Shown: positions 1 through 9,758 of the stretch, piece by piece
Position numbering within the stretch: position 1 is the first letter of the stretch
Layout of the letters: every line of letters begins with the position of its first letter
From: Ustulina deusta
Taxonomy: Eukaryota; Ascomycota; Sordariomycetes; Xylariales; Xylariaceae
Reading direction: 5' to 3'
Length of the DNA: 64,000 nucleotides
Assembly (NCBI GenBank): GCA_023159155.1
Contig: JAJNNX010000076.1
Coordinates: 106,101-170,100 of the forward strand
The notes under the pieces: generated by a model
What the model saw: the letters and a program-made list of their open reading frames with translations, nothing else
Told to the model about the DNA's origin: nothing
Databases searched by the model: none
Made by a program: the position numbers and the translations under genes

Positions 1-792
1 TCCTTGGCGAGGGCATAAATATGTGACATGCGATTTGTATTGAATGTGTACTCGGCCGAAAGAGTCTGCCATAGCACCTCCCAAGTTGAGGTCGGAACGG
101 TATGCCATCGGCCGGACATAGTCGTACGTGCGGCCGAATACGCTTTCCAGAGACCTTGGATATCCTTGGGCAAGACTTCGTTCTTCTCCCGGATCCTACT
201 ACAACGCCTTATCCAGTTGTTCAGTCGGTGGATGCGATCCTGCCGATTGCCGTTCAAACCACTTATCGGGATCGCCAACGAGGATAGCAACGGATTGTCA
301 GCCTCTTTCAGGACATCGTCGGCATTGCTGTCCGAGTCCGGAGCAAATTGTCTTCGCAGCTTGTCGGCTTCTTCCTTGCCGCCCATCTCTTCTATAGCTT
401 TGGTCATATCTGTAAGGCCGTGGAGGTGGTCCTCGAGCTCCTTGAGGCGGGTTTCGAGTTCGCCTCCAGGGTCATTCAGCGCCTTGCTGAATTCATTTTC
501 GTCCTGTAAACGGCGTATCTTGCCACTTTCGCCTTGTTCGAAGTAATTCACGACCGGTTTGTGTGGGGCGCCCTTTAGAAGGCCGAGGGCGGCTAATGTT
601 TTGAGGCGGTCGGCTTCTTGCTCAGGAGACCGACGCTTCGTTTGGGCGGGCGCAAGTGTGTCGGTGGCTTGGGATGGTGCTTGTCGAATCGGCCATGGCG
701 CTACAGTCGACCGCTTCCGGAGGGCGGAGAGACAAGAATTACATACAAAGTTGCGTTTGCCAAACTCGAAAAGAGGCGGCCTAGGAGGCATG
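1..792 (-). CDS. 5' part of an unidentified mitochondrial-type protein (runs off the left edge)
   Basis: The minus strand is open from an ATG at 792 to the window edge, 264 codons without a stop, and the plus-strand ORFs here look like shadows. The N-terminus is basic and hydroxylated, with a CxxC at residues 17-20 in the context FVCNSCLSALRKR, which suggests mitochondrial import. A charged, probably coiled region follows near residues 90-150, and then a Trp-rich stretch (WIRRC, LWKAY, TWEVLWQTL). The layout resembles the N-terminal region of large fungal organellar RNA-binding (PPR-like) proteins, but no repeat is complete enough to prove that, so the family is inferred weakly. It is divergent from ORC3, with the foldback-like repeat structure between them. 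The 3' end and any later introns are outside the window. Confidence 0.7.
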
Positions 793-1044
793 ACACTTTG
801 ATGATCTAGGTACCTGGCAAAGGCGCTGGATTATGTTTCTCGATTTCACAACGAAAAAGTTCCTAGTGCGTAGTGATATCACTGGATAGCGCAGACATTT
901 TAATTCTTGGCGGCTCTACTACCTCGGTACCTAACTAGGCAAGTACCTACTAGGTACCTACTGTCGTTAGTTACTTACATACATACCTTGTTCTTACGTA
1001 CCATAGCAGGAAAATAGGTGGGGTAACAATCGTTGTTTAGGTCA

Positions 1045-1342
1045 ACAATTATTGTTTGCGGTACAATAATTGTTCTATAAACAATTATTGTACGAATTAC
1101 AACCGTAGTCCATAGTCTAAAACTATTGCGAAGTTTTTAACTTTTTTGTAGTATAGTAGTCTGGCCCCCTACTCCGCTACGGGACCACGCCTGTTCGAAG
1201 CGTGGTCTTATTGTGGAGTAGGGTCAGACTTTTTAAATTTTTTTAAGCACTAACCCCACTCCAAAAATTCTAACCAATTAAAAGCTATCCTTTTTACAAT
1301 AATTGTATAAAAAACAATAATTGTTAGACTTACAATTATTGT
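1045..1342. repeat. Symmetric foldback-like element: 3 palindromes, hairpin, 3 palindromes
   Basis: Six exact copies of the 11-bp sequence ACAATTATTGT or its reverse complement ACAATAATTGT start at 1045, 1063, 1081, 1296, 1314 and 1332. Spacing is 18 bp within each triplet. The three left/right pairs share one midpoint, 1193.5, which falls in the 73-nt hairpin at 1158-1230. Sequence between the copies is not conserved, so the arrangement and not the whole arm is symmetric. Foldback transposons and MITEs have inverted ends made of short repeats, which is one explanation. A binding-site array is another: ACAAT is the core recognised by SOX/MAT-type HMG-box proteins. Function is unknown. Confidence 0.8.
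1158..1230. repeat. 73-nt imperfect hairpin
   Basis: The left arm 1158-1190 begins AGTCTGGCCCCCTACTCC. The right arm 1200-1230 ends GGAGTAGGGTCAGACT and pairs with it apart from a few mismatches and a 2-nt length difference. The inner stem pairs GACCACGC (1183-1190) with GCGTGGTC (1200-1207) around a 9-nt loop. It is GC-rich inside an AT-rich spacer. It could be a MITE relic or a structured regulatory element. Confidence 0.8.
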
Positions 1343-1411
1343 GCAATAATACTACAATTATAATCCTAGACTATGATTGTATACCTATACAATTATTGTG
1401 TCCCCACATAT

Positions 1412-1428
1412 CCTACCGCTACGGTAGG
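1412..1428. repeat. Perfect 7-bp stem hairpin with CCGCTACGG core
   Basis: CCTACCG (1412-1418) pairs with CGGTAGG (1422-1428) around the loop CTA. The 9-mer CCGCTACGG in it also occurs in the left arm of the 1158-1230 hairpin, which hints that the two share an origin. Confidence 0.6.
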
Positions 1429-1741
1429 TACATATAAAGATAGTGGACATGTATACAGGTAAACTTCTTTGTAGGGGTTCAGTGAGACTACCCAGGTAGG
1501 TTAGTAGTGGATCTATACCCTGACTGGTCAATCTAACCATGTACCTATAGGCATTGTTACTTCCCTACCTAGTGACTGCTGCTAGCGACCAAAGCAGCCG
1601 CAATCATTACCTGGGACTAGGTACATAGGACTAGGTACCTGGGCAGGGCAGTGAGTACCGCGCCTCATCGCGTCTCTTGTATACCTACTTATAGACATCT
1701 AGAGAATGAAATAAATAACGGTGAACTTTTCTTAATACACA

Positions 1742-4084
1742 ATGGCTTCCAAAGCGTTCGAGGAAGCCTATGAAGAAAAACAACACCATGTTTGTCCACC
1801 CACTTCTTTTCTTTCTAGATCCCCTGCTCATTGGATTTCTCTAGGCTGCTTATATTTTCGATCCGTTAGGAGACGCGGGCGAGACAACTCGCCCACCCAA
1901 GCGAAGGAGGGTGTCGAGAAAAGCAGAGACCTCTGAAGCTCCCGACACCAAAAACGCCCGTTCCTTCCAATGTCTTCTTCAGGGTGCCGAGTCAGGGCAG
2001 GCCATGAATCTTAGACAAGAGACATTTGAGAAGCTGTGGTCAGTTATAGATTCTCGGATTCAAGGTATCCTTCGGGAGACAAACCAGTCTACTCAGCAGG
2101 AAGTCACCTCGTTTCTACAGAATGCCCCTGATCATACACCAGCGGGCAAAATTCCCTCCGCTTTTATCATCACGGGGCCCAACATAGCATCTCAGGATCT
2201 TTTATTCGAGCAACTCTCTGGGACTTTGCAGCATGAAGCAAGCGCTCAGGTTGTTCGCCTACGCTCTGGGGACGCTTCAAATCTCAAAGCTGTCTTACGA
2301 AAGATCATACACGATATTGTTTTGAATGACTCGGCTGCTGGAGATGAATTGGATCTAGCAACGAGCAAAGATGTAAGTTCCGAGATCCATGGAAAGGTAA
2401 AACGTAGTTTGTTGCTAATTCGCAGCCAAGGGTCGCAAATTCCTGAATTATGACCTCGAAGGTCTCTATGCGCACCTTAAGCTAACACCGCAAAGTAACC
2501 TCGTCATCATCGCATTCCAAGATAGCGAAGCTTTTGACAGTGGCCTGTTATCGGATCTAATTTCACTTTTGAGGTAGGCTTGCATACTGTGTAGACTCTA
2601 ATACGAAGGTTAACTCGGTTTACAGTTCATGGCTTGACCGCATCCCCTTTGCCTTCCTCTTTGGAGTTGCTACTTCGGTCGAGTTATTTGAGGCGCGGCT
2701 CCTAAAATCGACTTGCCAATGTCTTTACGGAGATCAGTTCGACGTTGAGCAAACTGCATCCATTATTGATAAGATCTTCAAAACTGCTGTCGCTCACTCT
2801 GAAGCCCCGATCTTATTGGGTCCAAATCTCATTGGCAGCCTTTTAGAGCGCCAACGTGAACAAGTGGCAAGTATCCCAGACTTTATCAGGTCTCTAAAGG
2901 TGAGTTAGCCGAGCAGCTTCAATAAAATTCGAGACTAAAGTAAACAGTATGCATATATGTGCCATTTCTATGCGAACCCATTGAGCCTCTTGGTGCCTAA
3001 CGGGCTGAACTCGGGCGCCCTTCAGCCCGAACATGTCGAACTTCTACGGTGTTTACCTTCTTTTCGTCGAACTGTAGAAACCGCCCTCGAAAATAACAAC
3101 ATCGTTCAAGCTAAGCAACTTTTAGAAGATGATAGAAAGCTCACCAGGCACCTGGTAGACTGTCTTCAAAAGCGACGTCAATGGGTTACCAAACTATTGC
3201 GTATTCTGAAGATTTTTACTGCCAATAAGGCTGTAACTACTGATTTCGCTGATCTCTACATGGACGTCTCTTACAACGGACTTGGAATTTCGAGTCAGTA
3301 TGGCCAATTTTTCGATTCAATAAAACGCATGCAACCTTGCGATAGCGAGGGCTACTTGAGTCGATTGCTGGACACGATGCAGCACGGCGACCAGAGTCTA
3401 GGCCTGGATCCCTGGGTTGATGAAGCGCTGGGGACTGTTACCCTGCTGTCAGATATTCTAGCCGGCATCAAACAATTACGAAGCGACGCCGATAGCCAGG
3501 GCCATGTTCTCCGCAGTAAATATAGCGGCCAGAGCAAGATTCTACGCACCACTGTCGTAGCTCAGAAGGTACAGCTCAGTCAAGATACGGCTGCTCTCAC
3601 CGATCATGACAAGTCATATACCAACCTCGTCCACCGCTTTCTCGAGCACTTGGAAATTGAAATGTGTCTTGACGGAGCATACGATATGCCTTTCAATGAA
3701 GTCTGGCTTTACGACTCAAAAACGCCGTACAGAGACGTGTTTATTCCGCGACCACGAAATGTGCTTGAGCGAGCATTATCACGGCCGCATGACTATTTGG
3801 GCTGCTCCTGTTGCAAGACAGGTGTGGACCAGATAACGCCTACGTTGCCGACAACTGCGATATTGTATCAGCTGTACCTCGAGACGGGTTCGCTTATCAA
3901 TGCTGCCGATATCTGGTCGGCCTATTATGCAATTGTGGGCGAGGAGAATGAAGACGGACTGGATGAGCGGACTGCGCTCCTCTTGTTCTATCGTGCAATG
4001 GCCGAAATGAAGGCCATGGGTTTTGTCAAACAAAGCAGGAAAAAGGCCGATCATGTGGCCAAACTCGCCTGGAAAGGGCTTTGA
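1742..4084 (+). CDS. ORC3: Origin recognition complex subunit 3 (ORC3)
   Basis: Five exons join in frame: 1742-1789, 1845-2372, 2431-2573, 2626-2899 and 2948-4084, giving 709 aa, the usual size for fungal ORC3. The N-terminus (FEEAYEEKQ, then a basic PPKRRR stretch that could act as a nuclear signal) leads into a degenerate AAA+-like region (AFIITGPNIASQDLLFEQL). The family-typical segment KYAYMCHFYANPLSLL spans the last splice site, and the C-terminal half is helical. ORC3 is a non-catalytic subunit of the nuclear complex that marks replication origins and loads MCM. The start at 1742 was chosen because splicing 1790-1844 out in phase 0 continues smoothly as AAYIFDPLG. It is divergent from the gene at 1-792 and tandem with the next gene. 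Confidence 0.9.
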
Positions 4085-5165
4085 GCAGACAAATATATAT
4101 TGCGTCACGTTGAGTGCAGCAACGTGTATGTCATCTGATGATCTTCACTGTATATCATTTAGTCAGAAGCAAGCAAATTCTATGCGGCAAAGGGCAGCTC
4201 TGACAAGTGGCGCGCAGGCGGCTTTCTCTAGATCCTTCAGGACGCAACTTTGTACCAACAATCAATCAAACGTATTATAGTGAGATCGGAATCGTGGACT
4301 CGGTCTATTGTCTTCAGGACATATCATTATTGGCACAGTATGATTCAAGGTGCAAATACGAGCATAAAGGCGTGTTCCGACAGCTCTTCCCGATCCGTTC
4401 AGTTCTGTCAATATGTCTTCTCGCGCGTGTCTTTTGGTCTTTCTATCAGATTTTCAGGGTATGAAAGAAGGTATATGTCCTAGACAAGGCCCGAACACGT
4501 CGGCCCAAAGACCACCACGCCAGAAAAACCGAGAAGTGACAAAGCACCCTCGCGACGTTTATTAAACGTTTCTTTCCAGTGCCAGTCCAACAAAGAAACC
4601 CACCACAAACCCGGCATGTACAAGAAGAGCAACGCAACCACCCGCAATTTTCGAGCTCGTTCATGGCTTAGTCGCCCCGTCTAATAGTCAAGCAGCTGTA
4701 GTTATTATAGACCCAAGTACTCATTCTCTCATATATATATATAAAAATTTCTGCCTCATATTTTTCCCCCCCTTCGTATTATTCACTTCACTTTTATCTG
4801 TAGCTGCTGGCGGCTTGACATTGACGTCCAAGGCCGATCTGACGGGGGAAAAAAAGGAAAAAAAAAAAGGAGAGATCATCTTTCTACTCATTTTCGAGCA
4901 AATTCAATCACGCCCTGAACAGCAAACGCAAATCCGGTACTCATATTAGCCTTCTATCATCTTCACTTCTACCCCAGGCGCCTTTTTACTTCGTATCGAG
5001 ATTACAGAGCGAGAGAAAACAAAAACAAAAAAAGACCAATACACAGTGCACCCGAGGATAATTCCACAAGAGGCCTGGAACCCGCCATCGACTTGCACCG
5101 ACAGGAACGCGTCGTCTAGACCGGCTCGCCCCGTTAGAGCGCAACGAAAAGCCAGCACACGCCGG
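4085..5165 (+). other. Intergenic between ORC3 and the small conserved gene
   Basis: The stretch includes an (AT)n run near 4729-4742 and poly-A/poly-T tracts near 4760-4870. The latter probably belong to the promoter or 5' leader of the gene at 5166. ORFs here are short and show no recognisable protein. Confidence 0.5.
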
Positions 5166-5754
5166 ATGGAGAATCAAACCCGGAACCAGCTTGCCATGCT
5201 CGGCGAGCGGCGGGCAGCCAACGACGCCGCCTTCAAGCAGAAGCTAGAGCAGATGGCGCTGCCCCTGGCCCCTCTAGTCCAGCTCACGACAGGCGACGTG
5301 CACCCGGCCTTTCCCCAGACGCTGCTGAACTTCTGGCTCCTGACGGACGCGCAGCTCGAGGAGCTCGCGCATTTCTATCACCAGCGGACGCCATGCCGAT
5401 ACACATTCCACTACCCGTGCCCCATCAACGTGAGTCTTTTATTCCTTTTTTCTTCTTCTTCTTCTTCTTTTCCCGTCGTTGTTGTTCTCTCCCTTCGCAC
5501 GCAAACAACCCTCAAATACACACCCTCGACCAGAAACGGAGATATGACTTTTGACTAACATTCTCTCTCTCTCGCAGTGGTCCTCAGACGTCTCCCTCGA
5601 GGAAAAGCGTCGCAAGATAGGGCGTTTTATAGGCCTTCGCGGCTGCGAGTCTCCCATTCACGTGCGCACCGAGGACGAGATAATGGAAGACGCCCGGCGC
5701 GCGAGATTAGCGGAGGAGGACGAGATGTGGAAGCGGAAGTTGCCCTGGTATTGA
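5166..5754 (+). CDS. Small conserved fungal protein of unknown function (146 aa)
   Basis: Two exons, 5166-5429 and 5578-5754, join in phase 0 across a 148-nt intron with GTGAGT..CGCAG ends and a (TTC)n tract at about 5449-5469. The ATG at 5166 (MENQTRNQLAML) is used because the open frame upstream has only a GTG. The first half is helical (ANDAAFKQKLEQM, DAQLEELAHFYHQ). A distinctive Pro/Cys/Trp segment, YPCPINWSSDVSLEEKRRK, spans the splice junction and is followed by GRFIGLRGC and an acidic-basic tail ending KLPWY. There is no signal peptide or membrane segment. I do not recognise a named domain. The clean splice and the compact motif argue that it is a real gene. It is convergent with RPN13. 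Confidence 0.75.
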
Positions 5755-6320
5755 CTAATTAAAGAGCCTGCTTCACTTCTTATCCCCGGTCGGCTACCTA
5801 CCGGGGCCTTTAATACCCATTTGTGTGTATTTGAGTTTCCGTCATAGCGTTATAGCGGGAGTATCGGGGTGGATTTAGACGCCAAGTTGTGCTGGGTCTC
5901 GGCGTAGGAGAGACATAGAAAGAAACGCCTTGTGAAGTAAATAAATATGGGTGAGGGGAAATTGTATTTTTGGGGAGATACCATTCTTTAACCTCTCTGG
6001 GGTAACCGTTTAATACCATTGAGTACTTGCAGATATCAGATTTCACTGTCTTGCGAAATACTGTTCACTGACTTGCTCAATCGCATCAAGTACGGAATGA
6101 CGGCTACCTGGGCAGGGTTACACGATTACCAAGGTCTACCACGGAGGAAGTTAGGCAGTCAGTCACTGGCCCCATCTCAGACCTTGTCATCGTAGACACG
6201 AGCACTACGTAGGCATGTAAGTACTGCCTTACCTAGAATTAATCAATCGTAGCACACCCGTGGAGAGGATGCTACCGTCCTATTTATCACACGCCTATCA
6301 TACGCCAACGACATTGTCAT
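5755..6320. other. Convergent 3' intergenic region
   Basis: This holds the 3' ends of the small gene and RPN13. I see no gene or repeat beyond isolated TACCT/AGGTA motifs near 6105 and 6230. Confidence 0.5.
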
Positions 6321-7823
6321 TTACTTCTCCTCTTGGACCGTCTTTTTTACACCCTCGACGAAAGCCTCCACAGCATCTCCACCTCCCAAGGGCATCTGGC
6401 TCCCTCTCATGTAACCGCCGTTCTCAACCTTGATAGAAAGCGCGTCAGCCACAGTAGGCAAGCCACCGTCTCGAAGGGCCATTGTAAGGCTAGTTAGGCT
6501 TTGGTGGAATTGCGGGCTTCGTAACACCTTCTCGATTAGCGCCTTCTTCTGACCGAGGCTCATGGCCGCTTTGGCCGCCTCTACTGCACCCGCAGTTGGT
6601 TCGGCTGTGCTGTCCCCATGGTCGCTTTGTTGCGACAGCACCACCACTGCAGGTGGAAGGAACCCCAATAGATTGTCTATTCGCTGCTCTGTTGCGGTTC
6701 GTGCCATGGGTACGGTTGTTGGCGGTGTGAGAAGGTCCGACAGGAGAGGATAGAGCTTGCCCTCCCCCTGGCTCGCTGCCGCGTGACTGCCTCTCTTCAA
6801 TGAGTCGAGAAAGTTCCTCACTGCCGTCGCGGCGTCGGGAACACCGGAAGCAGCACTAGCATCGTGTTAGCGCGGTAGTTCTGGTAGGCACACTGCACGT
6901 GTGGGCAGTAGGAACGCGAGAAATAGTCGTGGTTCTCATTTCATTGAGAATCATCTCTAGTAGTACACAGTGATTCAGAGGGAGATGATGACATGCTCTC
7001 CTCCCGATTCTCTTTCCGTAAACGAATGCTATGCGGTCTTGTGCGCCGGTTCCCCCTTCTGCTACGCCATATAACTGTTAATAGATGATCACCTACGCTC
7101 TGGCTCCATCTGCTCCGCCTTCCCGAGCATCTTCACCTTCTTCTCGCACATCACCGCCTGTAGCGTCGGCTCCGGCGCCTCCACTGCCACCGTGGGGCTC
7201 ATTTGAACCTCCGTGGCCTTCAGCGTCTTCCATGGTCGCATCTCCATCATCGCCATGTCTATCTTCCCGGAGCTGACGCAGCTCTGCAAGAACATCGACC
7301 TCATCGCCTTGTAGCATCGCATGGACGATCTCACCGATTTTGCGATCTCGGGGGCTTAGATAGCTCGGTTCTCGGTTGCCTCGAGGGCCTTGCGCTGTAG
7401 ACTGCAGCCAGAAGAGGTAGCGTGTTGATGACGAGAGGAACTTGAGAACAAAGATTCGGCCGTCTGTATAAGGTGAACGATCACCAGGAGCCTCGTAAGG
7501 GACGAATTGCCCATCTCCAGGAACCATGACGAGGTCTAGCTCGCCTTCGTCTAGAGGGGCGGATCGCTCGCGCCAGCAGAAGTGAATGAGATCTAGGGTG
7601 GCATTAGCACTACCATGGGAATCCTGCGTAAACGAGTGTATACCATCTTCGAAGTACAGATATATGAAGCCAAGCTCTGGTAAAGACGTGGCCCTGTACG
7701 GTTTTGAGGAAGTCTAGGCCATCGTCAGTACGGGCACCCATTGCGGAAGAAGGCTTGGGACAGACAGACATCGAGGTCACATCTGCCCGCCTTGAAGGTT
7801 ATGAGAGGCGATATCGATGCCAT
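6321..7823 (-). CDS. RPN13: 26S proteasome ubiquitin receptor Rpn13 (ADRM1)
   Basis: Four exons, 7823-7770, 7713-7644, 7592-7097 and 6855-6321, give 384 aa. The N-terminal Pru domain reads ISPLITFKAGRCDLD, then GFIYLYFEDDLIHFCWRERS across the second splice, then FLSSSTRYLFWLQS, the classic Rpn13 Pru signature. This domain binds ubiquitin and docks on Rpn2. An acidic, Gly-rich linker (about residues 160-206) leads to a C-terminal DEUBAD-type helical region (about residues 240-384), which in the family recruits the deubiquitinase UCH37/Uch2. The linker/DEUBAD boundary coincides with the long third intron (241 nt). Its donor GTAGGT places an in-frame TAG right at the junction, so a retained intron would give a Pru-only protein. 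It is divergent from RPL6. Confidence 0.92.
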
Positions 7824-8349
7824 GCTGTGGAAATGCAGGGAAGAGATGCTGCCAAAAACGAGTAGGCGATTGTTTCGGTGGTGTTGTCGTGGGCTGGTTG
7901 CTTTTGTTTGTACTGTGGGTTGTGGTTTGGATGGCGAGTAGGTACTTGTCCAGGTGGTTGTAATTTTGTATGGCAAGGCTGCAGGTGAGCTTCGTCAGTA
8001 ACGCGGGACGTACTTAGCTCATTGCACGTAGCTGCGGGTGGGTTTTAGTGACGCCTTCGCTTTCCGCTTTCGCTACGCCTCCCCCACCAAAGCTCGGTTC
8101 AGAGAAAGTGGGGATTTTAGTGCAGGAGTAGTCGGTACGAGTTGGAAGTATCAACACGTGGCTGAGCGACAGAGCTACGGGTCAAGCCACAGAGATAACG
8201 CCCGATTTTATGTGGCACCCACAGGGCTCGGTAAACCCACCAAAAACCATCTTCCATTTTTGCGCAACGGGAATTTTGATTGACTACTCGACATCACCAA
8301 CAGCCCGCCAATTCCCTCCCACCAACAACCACTCCCGACCAACGTCACG
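7824..8349. other. Divergent promoter region of RPN13 and RPL6
   Basis: This 526-bp spacer lies between two divergent start codons, so both promoters must lie in it. I see no additional gene or clear repeat. Confidence 0.5.
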
Positions 8350-9254
8350 ATGTCGCAGCCGAGCACACAGAAGAAGTTCGGAAAGTCGACCCGGGAGGTC
8401 CCTCATCCTGCCCAGAAGGTCCAGAAATGGTACCCTGCCACGGATGAGCCCAAGCCCAAGAAGGTGAGTTGCCGCGACACGATCAGTGATGCATTTCATA
8501 CCATGCCCGGGCCCGTGTTTGGCACCTGTGGAATTACGCTGCCTTGGGCTTTTTTTTTCGTCCATGTTGGCCAGGTCTGGGGGGTGCGGATGGGCGAAAG
8601 AGCAAAAGTTCCTATATCGGATTGGAGATGATATCAGCAAACGAGACACAAGACTTTCATTCTTCGAGTTCTGGAAGGGGAAGCTGACAATTTCTGCTAC
8701 AGGTTCGCAAGACCCTTCGACCCTGGGTTCCCCGCGACTCCCTTACCCCCGGTACCGTTCTCATCCTGCTAGCTGGCCGGTTCAGAGGCAAGCGTGTCGT
8801 ACTCCTCAAGACCCTCGACCAGGGTGTCCTCCTCGTTACTGGTCCCTTCAAGATCAACGGTGTCCCTCTGAGACGCGTCAACTCCCGATATGTCATCGCC
8901 ACCTCACAGAAGATCGACCTTGCCGGTGTCGACCAGGCCAAGATCAACGAGGTCTCAGAACCCACATACTTCGCTCGCGATGTCGCCAAGGACAAGGCCA
9001 GCGAGGAGGCCTTCTTCAAGCAGGGAGAACAGCCACAGGTACGGAGCTCACGCAAACACGAATCACTCGGGGAACTAAAGCTGACGAACATGGTTTTACA
9101 GAAGAAGGAGATTAGCAGCAGCCGAGCCGCGGACCAGAAGGCCATCGACAAGGCTCTGATTGCCAACATCAAGAAGGTAGACCAGCTCGCTAGCTACCTC
9201 GCTAGCTCTTTCAGCCTGCGCAAGGGCGACAAGCCCCACGAGATGAAGTGGTAA
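8350..9254 (+). CDS. RPL6: 60S ribosomal protein L6 (eL6)
   Basis: Three exons, 8350-8463, 8703-9038 and 9102-9254, give 200 aa, matching eL6 of other fungi. Diagnostic segments are [13 protein letters not shown], then [19 protein letters not shown], then [20 protein letters not shown] (the KOW-like core), and the C-terminal [15 protein letters not shown]. It is a component of the large ribosomal subunit. The first intron (8464-8702, 239 nt, GTGAGT..TACAG) is long for this locus. Its 3' part contains a TGAT-bearing box and a downstream CTGA bracketed by short pairing ends, a possible but unproven C/D snoRNA. It is convergent with DPP3. Confidence 0.95.
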
Positions 9255-9758
9255 ACCAACCTAACGACGGAATGGGGCTTTCTCGAACGGTTATGATGAT
9301 GCTTTAGAGGGGAAAACTCACAGATTGCGGAAGGCGAATCGCGGAAACTGGGCTGGCTCTGCCAATTGCATCTGGACGTTGAGGCATCGGTCACATTGAT
9401 TCTGGCGTCTGTAATTGAGGTTTTTAGTCAATAAAAAGGACTACAAAGGCATACGGTCGTTTACTCGAGATCGGTGTTATTCTGGAATACAAAGGCGCAC
9501 AAAGAAAACAAAAGGCTGCGGCGAGTGCTTTTTTCATGTGCTACTTAGATGTTGTAGTTCACAAAACAGAGCATAAGTGACGCCTCACTAATTTCTAATC
9601 TTCTAATTAGATTTAGGAGTAGCACACATCGGCTAATAACCAACACCGTTTTCACTACTTGGGTGTCAGGTATTGCTTTAGTCCACCATAGGTACTCTAG
9701 TCTAGATATCAACCAATGCCTACAACAAACTCCTCGTCTGATATTGCTGGGTTTGTGG
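9255..9758. other. Convergent 3' intergenic region
   Basis: This stretch carries the 3' ends of RPL6 and DPP3, including an AATAAA-like AATAAAAAGG near 9429. I see no gene. Confidence 0.5.

Larger units (their letters stand above)
793..1741. other. Divergent intergenic region holding palindromic arrays and hairpins
   Basis: This AT-rich spacer separates the partial gene from ORC3. It holds TAGGTA/TACCTA motifs (about 925-960 and 1610-1650), the symmetric palindrome array at 1045-1342, one extra ACAATTATTGT copy at 1389-1399, a diverged copy at 1026-1036 and a small perfect hairpin at 1412-1428. I see no coding potential. Confidence 0.75.

Noticed and set aside
1045..1342. CRISPR-like regularly spaced repeats
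   Set aside because: Units are 11 bp palindromes in two triplets with 7-bp spacers in a eukaryotic genome; not a CRISPR array.
9039..9101. RPL6 intron 2 as coding sequence
   Set aside because: Reading through breaks the eL6 sequence; splicing restores EQPQ-KKEISS with canonical ends.
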